DNA from: JALYNX01 sp963746905
GTDB lineage: Bacteria; Actinomycetota; Acidimicrobiia; Spongiisociales; ZC4RG35
Direction: 5' to 3'
Assembly (NCBI GenBank): GCA_963746905.1
Contig: CAVVCY010000003.1
Coordinates: forward strand, 496,001-560,000
DNA: 64,000 bases
A program made the position numbers and the translations under genes. The notes beneath the pieces are model-generated. The model made no database searches. It was given only the letters and a program-made list of their open reading frames with translations, and was not told the origin of the DNA. This document shows, piece after piece, positions 27,834-36,676 of the stretch (position 1 is the first letter of the stretch; every line of letters starts with the position of its first letter).

Positions 27834-28799
27834 ATGTCCACAGGTGGAGGAACCAGGGCAATCATCGCTGCTTTGCTGGCCAACGCCGGGATCGCCCTTG
27901 CCAAGTTCATCGCCTATGTGGTCACCGGGTCGGCGTCGATGCTGGCCGAATCGATCCACTCGGTGGCCGACACCGCAAACCAGGGACTTCTCCTGCTGGG
28001 TGGCCGGCAATCCCGGAGAGTCGCTGATCAGGAACACCAATTCGGATACGGAAGAGAGCGCTATTTCTGGTCGTTTGTCGTGGCGCTGGTTCTCTTCTCG
28101 CTTGGTGGGCTCTACTCGATCTACGAGGGGATCTCGAAGATCCTCCACCCCCACGAACTGACATCGATCGGCTGGGCGATCGCCGTTCTGCTCGTAGCCA
28201 TAGTCCTGGAGGGATTCAGCTTTCGCACCGCCGTGGGGGAGTCACGAAAGATCAAAGGCGAGCGCAAGTGGGTGGAATTCGTACGCACCTCGCGCTCGCC
28301 AGAGTTGCCGGTCGTCCTCCTCGAAGACGCCGGAGCTCTCTGCGGCCTCTCGCTGGCCATGGTCGGCCTCGGGCTCTATGTCATCACCGGAAACGTGATC
28401 TGGGACGCACTAGGGACGCTGAGCATCGGGGTCCTCCTGGTGGCAATCGCCATCTTCCTCACCATCGAGATGAAGTCGCTGCTGATCGGAGAAGCTGCCC
28501 TCGAGATTCACATCAAGGCGATCAACCAGGCACTGGCGGGCAGCCCACATGTGAGCCGGGTCATCGACCTGCGCACCCAGCACATCGGGCCCGAAGAGCT
28601 GCTGGTCGCGGCCAAGGTCGAATTCACGGAGACTCTGACCAGCCCCGAGGTGGCAGCCGCAATCGACGAGGCCGAGGCTTCGATCCGCAACGCGATCCCC
28701 ATCGCCAGCCGCATCTACATCGAGCCGGATATATGGAAGGAGGGCCATATCCCCGTCCCCAAAATGCCGCCAGGGGAAGAGGACGGGGCTCATGGCTGA
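27834..28799 (+). CDS. Cation diffusion facilitator (CDF) metal transporter
   Basis: This encodes 321 residues. The membrane domain has six helices with SMLAESIHSVADTANQ (the HxxxD metal site in helix II) and LLEDAGALCG (the helix V site). A loop with HQFGYGRERYF follows helix II. The C-terminal cytoplasmic domain is ferredoxin-like. CDFs export Zn2+, Mn2+, Fe2+ or Co2+ against protons. HxxxD at site A favours zinc, but the partner motif here is less usual, so the metal is open. It converges with the aldehyde dehydrogenase gene. Confidence 0.88.
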   Translation: MSTGGGTRAIIAALLANAGIALAKFIAYVVTGSASMLAESIHSVADTANQGLLLLGGRQSRRVADQEHQFGYGRERYFWSFVVALVLFSLGGLYSIYEGISKILHPHELTSIGWAIAVLLVAIVLEGFSFRTAVGESRKIKGERKWVEFVRTSRSPELPVVLLEDAGALCGLSLAMVGLGLYVITGNVIWDALGTLSIGVLLVAIAIFLTIEMKSLLIGEAALEIHIKAINQALAGSPHVSRVIDLRTQHIGPEELLVAAKVEFTETLTSPEVAAAIDEAEASIRNAIPIASRIYIEPDIWKEGHIPVPKMPPGEEDGAHG

Positions 28800-28826
28800 G
28801 GGTTTCGGTCAGCCCGGTGCGATCCG

Positions 28827-30268
28827 TCAGCCGTCGAGGTTGGTCATGACGTGCTTGATACGGGTGTAGTCGTCAAGTGCGTACATGGATAGGTCCTTGC
28901 CGTACCCGGACTGCTTGAAGCCGCCGTGGGGCATCTCGGCCACGATCGGGATGTGGGTGTTGATCCAAACGCAGCCGTAGTCCAGGGCTTTTGCCATTCT
29001 CATCGCTCGCCCGTGATCCTTGGTCCAGACACTGGAGGCCAGCCCGTATGGAACCCCGTTGGCCCACGAGATGGCTTGCTCTTCGTCGTCGAACTGCTGA
29101 ACCGTGACCACCGGTCCAAAGATCTCGTTCTGGCTCATCTCGTCGTCCTGAAGGAGACCGTCCACGACGGTCGGCTCGAAGAAGTACCCATCGCCGGCGA
29201 CGGCTTTGCCACCGGTCAGAACCGACGCGTGACCCGGCACTCGCTCCAGGAAACCTGAGACCCGGTCCCGTTGATTCGGGTTGTTGAGGGGTCCGAACGC
29301 GGTGTCCTCGTCATAGGGATCACCAGTCGCGGTGTCGCGTGCAGCCTCGACCAGCGCTTCGGCGAGGTCCGAGCGGACCCGTCCCGCGGCGAGGACCCTC
29401 GTTGAGGCAGTGCAATCCTGCCCGGCGTTGTAATAGCCGGCACCCGCGATCGCCTCGGCCGCTGCCTCGATGTCGGCATCGTCGAAGACCACGACCGGTG
29501 CCTTGCCCCCGAGCTCGAGATGGACTCGTTTCAAGTCCGAGGCGGCCGCTACCGCGACCTCTTTCCCGGCTCGGACGCTTCCCGTCACCGAAACCATGCT
29601 TGGGATCTCGTGCGCCACCAGAGCCCTTCCAGTGTCCCGGTCTCCCGTGATCACGTTGAACACGCCAGGTGGGAGGAACTCGGCACACAACTCAGCAAGC
29701 GCCACTGCTGTGGCCGGGGTGGTGTCCGACGGCTTGAGGACGATGGTGTTCCCCGCTGCCAGGGCGGGGGCAATCTTCCACACCGCCATCATCAGCGGGT
29801 AGTTCCAGGGCGCTACCTGGGCGCACACCCCGATCGGCTCTCGCCTGATCATCGAAGTGTGGTTGGCGAGGTACTCACCGGTGGAGAGACCCTGGAGGTG
29901 GCGCGCCGCTCCGGCAAAGAACCGGATCTGGTCGACAGATGGCGGCAGCTCGTCTCCGAGGGCCAAACCGTAGGGCTTTCCTGTGTTCTCGGTCTCGATG
30001 CTGGCGAAATCCTCAGCCCGCGCCTCCAGGGCATCGGCGATCCGGAGCAGGGCCAGGCTCCGCTCCGAGGGCGTGGCGTCTCTCCAGCCAGGGAAGGCAT
30101 CCAGGGCGGCCTTGCACGCCGCGTCCACGTCGGCCTCGCGAGAGAGGGGGCGCGTGCGTATTCCTGGCCGGTCGCCGGGTTGATCACCGCCGTGGTCTCT
30201 CCGCTCATGGGATCGGTGAACGCCCCGTTGATGAAGTTCCTGAGAGTCCCGGTTGTCGTAACAGCCAC
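28827..30268 (-). CDS. NAD(P)-dependent aldehyde dehydrogenase (aminobutyraldehyde type), frameshifted
   Basis: The GTG at 30268 follows GGAGGT. The N-terminal part (NFINGAFTDPMSGETTAVINPATGQEYARAP) breaks at a run of five C (minus strand; 30146-30150). One extra C rejoins it to LSREADVDAACKAAL. The rest is intact: APWNYPLMMAVWK, SVTGSVRAGK, the catalytic Glu in LELGGKAP, the catalytic Cys in NAGQDCTAST, and EIFGPVV. NAGQDC resembles the gamma-aminobutyraldehyde dehydrogenase group (usually GQDCT). It oxidises an aldehyde, perhaps an amino-aldehyde, to the acid. The break is probably a homopolymer miscall. Confidence 0.85.
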
Positions 30269-30360
30269 AGCTACCTCCGTGTGAGTGAGAACTAGTGAAA
30301 CTTACCTGGCCTGATCGAACCGGGGCAGTCCGACACGGGTTTGTGGCCCCGACCGCGACC

Positions 30361-30366
30361 TAGAAT
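30361..30366 (+). promoter_or_regulatory. Possible -10 element of tRNA-Gly promoter
   Basis: TAGAAT lies 10 bases before the tRNA start. The best -35 candidate, TTGTGG at 30341, gives a short 14-base spacer, so the call is weak. Confidence 0.3.
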
Positions 30367-30376
30367 CGAACCCTCC

Positions 30377-30450
30377 GCGGGTGTAGTTCAATGGTAGAAC
30401 ACGAGCTTCCCAAGCTCGGGGCGAGGGTTCGATTCCCTTCACCCGCTCCA
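30377..30450 (+). tRNA. tRNA-Gly (anticodon CCC)
   Basis: A 74-base cloverleaf. The acceptor GCGGGTG pairs with CACCCGC, the discriminator is U and CCA is encoded. The anticodon stem CGAGC/GCTCG encloses loop TTCCCAA, so the anticodon is CCC, reading GGG. The T arm carries GGTTCGATTCC. GC-rich direct repeats begin immediately after the CCA. Confidence 0.95.
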
Positions 30451-30597
30451 GCCCCCCTCGGTCGCACTCGCTGCGCTCGCTGGCGACCGGTCCCCCCGCT
30501 CCCGCAGGGGGACAACCCACCCGCTCTCGTAGCCCCCCTCGGTCGCACTCGCTGCGCTCGCTGGCGACCGGTCCCCCCGCTCCCGCAGGGGGACAAC
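30451..30597. repeat. Two identical 66-bp GC-rich repeats, 81-bp period
   Basis: Copies at 30451-30516 and 30532-30597 are identical. Each starts GCCCCCCTCG, has an internal palindromic block GGTCGC...GCGACC around GCTGCGCTCGC, and ends with a CCCCCC/GGGGG hairpin plus GACAAC. The 15-base spacer contains ACCCGCTC, echoing the tRNA 3' end. A variant copy is at 2462-2517. Two copies with a fixed short spacer do not make a CRISPR array. Confidence 0.85.
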
Positions 30598-31368
30598 CTA
30601 AGGGTTGCCTAGAGGTCCGGTTCCCGCAGTGGCCGGTGCCTGATCCACGGTGATGAGCTCCTCTCGGCCACCTCCACCTGAAACCGCAAGGACCAGAACC
30701 GGGCCGACACCCGGGGCGTAAAGCTTGTACTCGAGGACGTCGGGCTCGAGGGTGATGGTGTCCTTGATGAGAAGGACATCCTGGAACTGGCCATAGGGAA
30801 CCTCGGCCATCTCCTCGACACTGAGAACCTCACCGTTGTCCTCGGCCTCACCGGCGTAGTACTCCTCCCGATATTTCATCCCAGGCTGCGGTTCGCCAGG
30901 CATGATGATCCCGGGTAAAGCGCCATCCACGCCCGCTTCGAACGAACCTTCGGTTGAGACCATTTCACCGTTTTCGAATTCTGCGGTGTCCTCGCCGAGA
31001 TACCAAATGTTCCCGTCCGAGTCCTGGGCGTACCAGTCGAAGGTGTCCTCGATGATCTCGCCATCCTGAGACACCGTGTCCCGCACCACACGGGCGACGA
31101 TGCCGTTGGCGATCTCCTTGGTCTCGGTCGTAACCACGACGACCACGTCCGAGACGTTGCCCTCGGCGTTGGTCTCGCGATAGGTCCACCGGGTCCCCGG
31201 GGCCATCGGCCAGTAGGTGTTGTCGATCTCGGTGGTGAAGTCGGCGGGGTCGAGCTCTACGGGTTGGTCTCCCTGCGGGAGGCCGCCGGAGTCCGAAGGT
31301 CCGCAGGCGGTGAGCACCATCGCCGCGGCCACTGCTCCTGTCCAAATGGCTATCCGGTTGGCTCCCAT
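30598..31368 (-). CDS. Predicted lipoprotein, beta-rich, unknown function
   Basis: About 256 residues from the ATG at 31368, nine bases after AAAGGAG. The signal peptide ends in lipobox VLTACG. The mature domain has the pattern DNTYWPMAPGTRWTYRETN, then alternating beta-like segments with WYAQDSDGNIWYLGEDT, and ends GAGTGPLGNP-like. The N-terminal WPMAPGTRWTY motif recurs in actinobacterial lipoproteins of unknown role. Divergent from dcd. Confidence 0.75.
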   Translation of the reverse strand: MGANRIAIWTGAVAAAMVLTACGPSDSGGLPQGDQPVELDPADFTTEIDNTYWPMAPGTRWTYRETNAEGNVSDVVVVVTTETKEIANGIVARVVRDTVSQDGEIIEDTFDWYAQDSDGNIWYLGEDTAEFENGEMVSTEGSFEAGVDGALPGIIMPGEPQPGMKYREEYYAGEAEDNGEVLSVEEMAEVPYGQFQDVLLIKDTITLEPDVLEYKLYAPGVGPVLVLAVSGGGGREELITVDQAPATAGTGPLGNP

Positions 31369-31484
31369 GATCAATGGCTCCTTTGTCACTCCAACAGTGT
31401 GCCCGATGGTTCCTGACCCCCGGCTGAACGGCTTCGACGACGAGCATGCCGCCTACGATCAGGGTTGCAGCCCCAGGAGCTCCA

Positions 31485-32063
31485 ATGATCTTCTCTGACA
31501 GATCCATCCTTGAGGCAATCGATGCCGGAGTGATCCAGATCGATCCATTCGAGCCGTCCTTCGTCCAGCCCTCCTCCGTCGATCTCCGGGTGGGCAATGG
31601 GTTCCGGGTCTTCGTCAACCACCGCTACAGCCAGATCGACCCCCGCTCGCCACAGGCAGACCTGACCCAGTTGGTGGAGGTCGAGGCCGACGAGCCATTC
31701 ATGCTCCACCCCGGTGAATTCGTGCTCGGTTCGACTCTGGAGCGGATCAAGCTCGGCGACGACGTCGTCGCCCGCCTCGAGGGGAAATCATCCCTCGGCA
31801 GGCTCGGTTTGCTGATCCATTCAACGGCTGGGTTCATCGACCCCGGGTTCGAAGGTCACATCACGCTTGAGCTTTCCAACGTTGCCACCCTCCCTATCGC
31901 CATTTATCCGGAGATGAAGATCGGACAGGTCAGCTTCTACCGGATGACGACCGCTGCCGACCACCCGTACGGCTCGCCAGAGCTCGGATCGAAGTACCAG
32001 GGCCAGAGCGGGCCGACTGCGAGCCGTTCCCATCAGGATTTCAGCCCCCCGGACACGAACTAG
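31485..32063 (+). CDS. dcd: dCTP deaminase (Dcd), probably dUMP-forming type
   Basis: This encodes 192 residues. CAGGAG precedes the ATG at 31485; longer starts exist but extend beyond the family N-terminus MIFSDRSILEAI. Signatures are QPSSVDLRVGN, LEGKSSLGRLGLLIHSTAGFIDPGFEGHITLEL and a C-terminal YQGQSGPTASR. The catalytic Glu lies in the HITLEL region. The STAGFIDPGF loop is typical of bifunctional dUMP-forming enzymes in actinobacteria. It makes dUMP for thymidylate synthesis. The 150 bases after it hold no gene that I can support. Confidence 0.93.
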   Translation: MIFSDRSILEAIDAGVIQIDPFEPSFVQPSSVDLRVGNGFRVFVNHRYSQIDPRSPQADLTQLVEVEADEPFMLHPGEFVLGSTLERIKLGDDVVARLEGKSSLGRLGLLIHSTAGFIDPGFEGHITLELSNVATLPIAIYPEMKIGQVSFYRMTTAADHPYGSPELGSKYQGQSGPTASRSHQDFSPPDTN

Positions 32064-32214
32064 TGCATTTGCGTATAGTTCGAATTGAGCCTCAATCTGC
32101 TCGACCCTGAGGGTGCGAAGAGTCACAGACTGGGTTGAGGCGCCACGCCCTAATTTGAGTCCCCCTCAGGAAGCTTCCCCGGCTTCACAGGGCAAGTGGC
32201 AACCCCTCCAAAAT

Positions 32215-32237
32215 GCGGCGACCCCTTGGGTCGCCGC
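32215..32237 (-). terminator. Rho-independent terminator
   Basis: GCGGCGACC pairs perfectly with GGTCGCCGC over five bases. On the minus strand it is followed by ATTTTGG, just beyond the stop of the 613-residue lipoprotein gene. Confidence 0.8.
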
Positions 32238-32239
32238 GC

Positions 32240-34081
32240 TCATTCCTTGGGGGTTACGGTCACCACCGCCTGAACTCCACCACCGGGAGCTGAGATCGTC
32301 TGCGTGGTCGGCTCGCCGATTCGGATCTCGCTCCGGCCCGCGCTGGCGACAATGTTGCCCACCGCGGCGCCAACCGGAACCGGTATCGGATCCATTCCGG
32401 GGCAGGTCTCAGTAACCGTGCCGCTGAGCGACTCGACCGGGATCACGACCCGAATCATCTCCGAATCGGTCTCATTGAGACGCCCTTCCACCGACAACGA
32501 AACCGGGGAGTCGGCGGTAGCGGTGCACTCGCCGGTGAGCACCGACCCACCGACGACGGTCCCCGTACCCGACCCGCGATATACACCGTCGTCCCCTCGG
32601 GTGAGTGGGAGATCCGAAACCACGAAGTGGACGTTGATCTCACCGTCGCCCAGGTCCAGGACGTAAGTCCCGTCGAGGTCGAACAGAAGGTCCTGGGGTT
32701 TGACTTCGAATTCAAGAGTCTTGCGGCCGATCCCACGTTTCGACTTCTGTTCCAACTTGATGGTCCCCTTATCACCATCCTCCGATCCTGCAGTGAATGT
32801 GTAGGACGCCGGCGGGTCCACCGGGGTGCCCGACTCGGGGGTGATCGACTCCTTGCCAGTGAAGGTGGCAATGATCGGACGCTCGATCTCGCCACCGTCG
32901 AAACGCTGCTTGGCGCTGACGTCGAACTCGACCTCCTCGGAGGGATCGACCTCGCGTGATTCTTCCGAGGTGACCAGGTCGACACATTTGCCGGACCGCC
33001 AGAACTTCTCGGCGGCCTGAGAGGCGAGGCTGATCGCCATATAGGGCATGAGGGTCGACCCCCTCACGCTATTCACCTGTGCGGGAGTGGCGTTGTCTGA
33101 GGTCTCGCTGGCAGTGCCTGAAGGTGGTCCCAAGATCGCCACCGGGACCACGGCCGAGACATTCCACGGATCGCCTCCCCCGGTTCGGCCCTGGGCATCG
33201 ACGTTGGCCGTGAATCTGGCTCCCACCAGCACCGCGTTGTCATCGGCGGTCAAGGTGAACGGAGCGTCGATCCTCCGCGTGCTGGTCACCGAAGGCGCAC
33301 CGACCTGGGTGTAGCCCTGGGCCACATCGAGCACGTAATGACCTTCGGCTGAACCGTCCGGCTCCGGGCAGGCCAGCACGTCAAAACTTCCTTCGGCGGC
33401 CCCGACCATCGTGCCCACGGTCGCCCCATCGGCACTGCTCACCGTGGTAGTTGAGAGTATCGAGACCTCGCCGTGCATTTGGCCCTCTCCGGTCCGCAAT
33501 CCGAGTCGGGTCGTGATCCGGACCGACTCTCTGAGGTCTCCCTGTTGCGCCGGGTTGTAGGTCTCGGTCCTCTCGGTGCGGCTCAGCGGCTGTTCGACAT
33601 CGGCTCTCTCTACAAAACTTGACATCATCCCCATCATCATCGAAGCGGTGAATGTGGCGTCCCCCACCGAGCTCCCCGACCAATCGGCGGTGGGCAGGGC
33701 GTCACCAAGGCTGACCGACAAACCACTTCCAGCAGTGAGATCCACCCCCAGCTCCTCGGCGAAGGCGAGAACCGTCGTTTCGCCGAACTCGGTCTCGGCC
33801 GCGTGCCGCCCGTCGACCAGCGCTGGGCCATCCTCGCCGAATGCCTCTGCGAGCCCCAGGTCCTCTTGCATCCCCCAGGTCATCGCCAGCTCCGCCTCGG
33901 CGGTCGCCAGCACGGTCGCGTCCCCCGGTGGGGGCAGGGTGATATCGGCAGAGGGGCCGGTGCTGGAACCCGTGTCGGCCTGGCTAGTCGTCGAGGTCGA
34001 GCTCCCTCCCTTCGAACCGGAGCAAGCGGCGACCAGCACCAGTGCGAGCACCATCGAAACCGAACACAGCCGACGCATCAA
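32240..34081 (-). CDS. Large predicted lipoprotein, unknown function
   Basis: A 613-residue protein with signal peptide MMRRLCSVSMVLALVLVAACS (lipobox VAAC) and a Ser/Thr-rich linker. A mostly beta, Thr-rich mature region follows with no helix beyond the signal. Single Cys residues are spaced through the second half (GKCVDL, TGECTA, ETCPGMD), allowing disulphides. It has no enzymatic motif that I recognise. It is a single-gene transcript with its own terminator and starts about 30 bases from the dnaB-downstream small gene. Confidence 0.75.
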   Translation of the reverse strand: MMRRLCSVSMVLALVLVAACSGSKGGSSTSTTSQADTGSSTGPSADITLPPPGDATVLATAEAELAMTWGMQEDLGLAEAFGEDGPALVDGRHAAETEFGETTVLAFAEELGVDLTAGSGLSVSLGDALPTADWSGSSVGDATFTASMMMGMMSSFVERADVEQPLSRTERTETYNPAQQGDLRESVRITTRLGLRTGEGQMHGEVSILSTTTVSSADGATVGTMVGAAEGSFDVLACPEPDGSAEGHYVLDVAQGYTQVGAPSVTSTRRIDAPFTLTADDNAVLVGARFTANVDAQGRTGGGDPWNVSAVVPVAILGPPSGTASETSDNATPAQVNSVRGSTLMPYMAISLASQAAEKFWRSGKCVDLVTSEESREVDPSEEVEFDVSAKQRFDGGEIERPIIATFTGKESITPESGTPVDPPASYTFTAGSEDGDKGTIKLEQKSKRGIGRKTLEFEVKPQDLLFDLDGTYVLDLGDGEINVHFVVSDLPLTRGDDGVYRGSGTGTVVGGSVLTGECTATADSPVSLSVEGRLNETDSEMIRVVIPVESLSGTVTETCPGMDPIPVPVGAAVGNIVASAGRSEIRIGEPTTQTISAPGGGVQAVVTVTPKE

Positions 34082-34112
34082 CTCCCCCGAAAGTCCCTGT
34101 TGAGGCTACCGA

Positions 34113-34319
34113 TCAGTGACGTTCGTTGCGCCGCTTGTAGTTGCCGGTCGCCCGCGCCATCACCTGCTGGGGATCCCAGATGTAGACCCGCTTCAGGAAC
34201 TTCTCAGCGGCCTTTCCCCGCAGGATGGTGACCACCTCGCCGTGCCGGCTGATCGCCACCTCCCCGGCCTTCCAGATCTGATAGGAGAAGCCAAGATCAG
34301 GGCCGGGCTCCCGTCTCAG
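34113..34319 (-). CDS. Small conserved-looking protein directly after dnaB
   Basis: The frame opens at a CTG overlapping the dnaB stop and reads LRREPGPDLGFSYQIWKAG, then GEVVTILRGKAAEKFL and finally QQVMARATGNYKRRNERH, 68 residues. There is no ATG or TTG; a GTG at 34259 would give 48 residues. The RATGNYKRRNERH end looks like a small family of unknown function that I have seen in other bacteria. It could be translationally coupled to dnaB. The start is unresolved. Confidence 0.5.
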   Translation of the reverse strand: MRREPGPDLGFSYQIWKAGEVAISRHGEVVTILRGKAAEKFLKRVYIWDPQQVMARATGNYKRRNERH

Positions 34320-35668
34320 CTCACATCCCGCCCGAGATTGGCAAACCTGGTGAACTCGGGTTGGAAGGTCATCTCAACTGTTCCGGTCGCGCCGGAACGG
34401 TGCTTCTCGATGATCAGCTCGGCAATCCCCTTCTTCTCCTGATCCTCGGGGTGGTAGTACTCGTGGCGGTAGACGAACATCACCACGTCGGAGTCCTGTT
34501 CGATGGCGCCCGACTCACGGAGGTCGGAGAGACGGGGGCGGCGGTTCTCTCGTGTCTCGACGGATCGGTTGAGCTGGGACACGGCAATGATCGGCACCGC
34601 CAACTCTTTGGCGAGGTTCTTCAGATTCCTGGTGATCTCCGAGATCTCCTGTTGGCGGTTCTCCCGCGTCGAGGCCTGCAGAAGTTGGAGGTAGTCGACG
34701 ATCACCAACGACAACCCACGCTTGCGCTTGAGACGCCGACACTTGGCCCGGATGTCGGTGACCGTGACCATCGACGAGTCGTCGATGAAGATCGGCGCCT
34801 TGTACATCTTCCCTGCCGCATCCACCACTCTCTGCCAAAGCGGTCCGAGTTGACCGTTGCGCAGCTTCTTTGAATCCACCTGGCCCACTGAGGAGAGGAT
34901 CCGCTGCACGATTTCCTCCTTGGACATCTCGAGGGAGAAGATGGCGACCGGCTCGCCCTTGGCGGCGACATTGGTCGCGATGTTCAGGGCGATAGCCGAC
35001 TTGCCCATGCCCGGCCGTCCGGCGATGACGACCAGATTGGCGGGCTGGATCCCTGCGAGTTTGGAGTCGAGGTCGACGAACCCGGTGGCGAGCCCGTTGA
35101 TCTCGGATCCGAGTTGCTCGAGGGCTTCGATGTGCTCGAGGACGTCGCTGAACAGGGGGCCGACCTCGAGCAAGGTCTGCGAGCTCCGTCGCTCGGCGAC
35201 ACCGAGCACCGTTTGCTCGGCGCGGTCGAGGACGATGGCGATCTCCTCGTCGATGTTGAAGGCGACCTCGGTGACCGTCGCTCCCGCCCGAATCAGCTCC
35301 CTTCGCTTGCCGTGCTCCTCCACGATCCCGGCGTAGTAGACGATGTTGGAGGTGGAAGGGACGATGTCAACGAGACGGGTCAGATAGTTGACCCCACCCA
35401 CCTTCTCGAGCTCTCCCCTGCGACGAAGCTCCTCTGAGACCGTCACCGCGTCGATCGCCTGGTTGCCGTCGAACAATTGGCGCATCGACTCGAAGATCGC
35501 TTGATGGGCCGGGACGTAGAAATCCTCGGGATGGAGCCGGTCCATCACCTCGTTGACGGCATCGACTGAGAGGAGCACTGCTCCGATGACCGACTCCTCC
35601 GCCTCACGTGAGTGGGGCGGGCTCCGGTAGCCGGGACGCATCTCGGTCTGTTCGGTCAGGCTGCTCAT
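34316..35668 (-). CDS. dnaB: Replicative DNA helicase DnaB
   Basis: This encodes 450 residues, intein-free. The N-terminal domain begins PPHSREAEESVIGAVLLS. The RecA-like domain has Walker A AGRPGMGKSAIAL, Walker B LVIVDYLQLL and the ending EIFKHRSG-like IIEKHRSGATGTVEM. It unwinds DNA at the fork as a hexamer. It is the last gene of the rpsF-ssb-rpsR-rplI-dnaB order, though 270 bases separate it from rplI. Confidence 0.97.
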   Translation of the reverse strand: MSSLTEQTEMRPGYRSPPHSREAEESVIGAVLLSVDAVNEVMDRLHPEDFYVPAHQAIFESMRQLFDGNQAIDAVTVSEELRRRGELEKVGGVNYLTRLVDIVPSTSNIVYYAGIVEEHGKRRELIRAGATVTEVAFNIDEEIAIVLDRAEQTVLGVAERRSSQTLLEVGPLFSDVLEHIEALEQLGSEINGLATGFVDLDSKLAGIQPANLVVIAGRPGMGKSAIALNIATNVAAKGEPVAIFSLEMSKEEIVQRILSSVGQVDSKKLRNGQLGPLWQRVVDAAGKMYKAPIFIDDSSMVTVTDIRAKCRRLKRKRGLSLVIVDYLQLLQASTRENRQQEISEITRNLKNLAKELAVPIIAVSQLNRSVETRENRRPRLSDLRESGAIEQDSDVVMFVYRHEYYHPEDQEKKGIAELIIEKHRSGATGTVEMTFQPEFTRFANLGRDVS

Positions 35669-35698
35669 CTACTCTCTTCTACCAACGCCGTGTGACAG

Positions 35699-35852
35699 TT
35701 TTCGCGAACCGACGCGTCAAACCCTGACGGGTTGGGGGAAGATCGGCCAGCTTCTGGGGAAGCGATCGGAACATAGACCACCGGCAGCCGGCAATCCAAA
35801 ACTCCGCGAAAGACTGCCAAAAGACGCGAAATCGGAGTCTGATGCCCGCGAA
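35699..35852. promoter_or_regulatory. Cluster of four CGCGAA motifs upstream of dnaB
   Basis: CGCGAA occurs at 35703, 35805, 35825 and 35847, the last three within 50 bases and each followed by at least one further A. No gene fits this 270-base gap. The motif could be a regulator site or promoter-proximal element for dnaB; no regulator is identified. Confidence 0.3.
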
Positions 35853-35885
35853 AACCGACGCTAGATGCGGAGGCCTTTCACCTAA

Positions 35886-35926
35886 TTGGGCTCCCCAGGG
35901 GTCATAAGCGGACCTGTGGCTCCCAA
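35886..35926. repeat. 41-bp dispersed palindrome, copy 2
   Basis: This is the reverse orientation of the element at 5226-5266, with identical arms (TTGGG, CAGG, CCTG, CCCAA) and spacing. The loop reads TCCGCTTATGACC on the minus strand. It lies 12 bases after the rplI stop and may act as its terminator. Confidence 0.7.
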
Positions 35927-35937
35927 TTTGGAGAGGG

Positions 35938-36387
35938 TTAGGTGGCCGGGATGACGTCGAGGAGGAGCGGGAACTCGACTTCGGGGTGAAGCTTGATCTC
36001 GATCTCGTGGAGCCCGATTGCCTTGATCGGGGTGCCGATCACGACCGAGTCACGCTCCAACTCCAGACCGGTGAACCGCTTGATCCCCTCGACCACATCG
36101 TTGACCGAGATCGAGCCGTAGAGCCGTCCCTCGTCGCCCGCTTGAGCGGCGAGAACAACCCGGGTGCCCACCAGTTGGGTGGCGACGTTCTCCGCCGCCT
36201 CCCGGGCCCTCTGCTCGCTCTCGATGCGCGCCTCGCGGGTGGCTTCGGCCTGAGCCAGGGAGCCATCACTCGCCTTAACCGCCTTCTTCCTCGGCAACAG
36301 GAAGTTTCTGGCATAGCCCTCGGCGACCTCGACCACGTCTCCCCGTTTCCCGAGCTCGTTTACATCCGAGATGAGGATGAGCTTCAT
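35938..36387 (-). CDS. rplI: 50S ribosomal protein bL9
   Basis: This encodes 149 residues, full length. The N-terminal globular domain begins MKLILISDVNELGKRGDVVEVAEGYARNFLLP, with the RNA-binding basic patch RKKAVKAS. A long connecting helix and the C-terminal domain follow (GRLYGSISVNDVVEGI). It overlaps the rpsR stop by four bases (ATGA), so translation is coupled. Confidence 0.97.
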   Translation of the reverse strand: MKLILISDVNELGKRGDVVEVAEGYARNFLLPRKKAVKASDGSLAQAEATREARIESEQRAREAAENVATQLVGTRVVLAAQAGDEGRLYGSISVNDVVEGIKRFTGLELERDSVVIGTPIKAIGLHEIEIKLHPEVEFPLLLDVIPAT

Positions 36388-36656
36388 CGGGTGCTCAGAT
36401 AGGGCAGCAGGGCCATCTCGCGGGCGCTCTTGATGGCAACGGCGATCTCACGCTGATGGCGAGGGCAGTTCCCATTGACCCGCCGACCCCGGATCTTGCC
36501 GCGGTCGGAGATGTACTTGCGCAGGACGGAGACGTCCTTCCAGTCGATGTAGTCGACTCTCGCCTTACAGAACGCACAGGGTTTGGGACGACCCCGGCGC
36601 ACTTCCATGCCGCGACGTCGCTTCGGCCGCGGGTTATTGGTGGATTTGCGTGCCAT
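36384..36656 (-). CDS. rpsR: 30S ribosomal protein bS18, zinc-binding (C+) form
   Basis: This encodes 90 residues with CAFCKARVDYIDWKD, the RKYISDRGKI core and NCPRHQREIAVAIK. The CxxC plus the later Cys and His retain the metal-binding set of the C+ paralogue, rather than the zinc-independent form that many actinobacteria encode under zinc limitation. It is in the rpsF-ssb-rpsR-rplI operon. Confidence 0.96.
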   Translation of the reverse strand: MARKSTNNPRPKRRRGMEVRRGRPKPCAFCKARVDYIDWKDVSVLRKYISDRGKIRGRRVNGNCPRHQREIAVAIKSAREMALLPYLSTR

Positions 36657-36676
36657 CTAGTTTGAAACTCCTGAAA

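Noticed and set aside
30302..30520. Minus-strand ORF antisense to tRNA-Gly
   Set aside because: The peptide (EPSPRAWEARVLPLNYTR type) is the well-known false ORF opposite tRNA-Gly genes.
30451..30597. CRISPR array
   Set aside because: Only two units, a 15-base spacer related to the tRNA and no cas genes; it is a simple tandem duplication.
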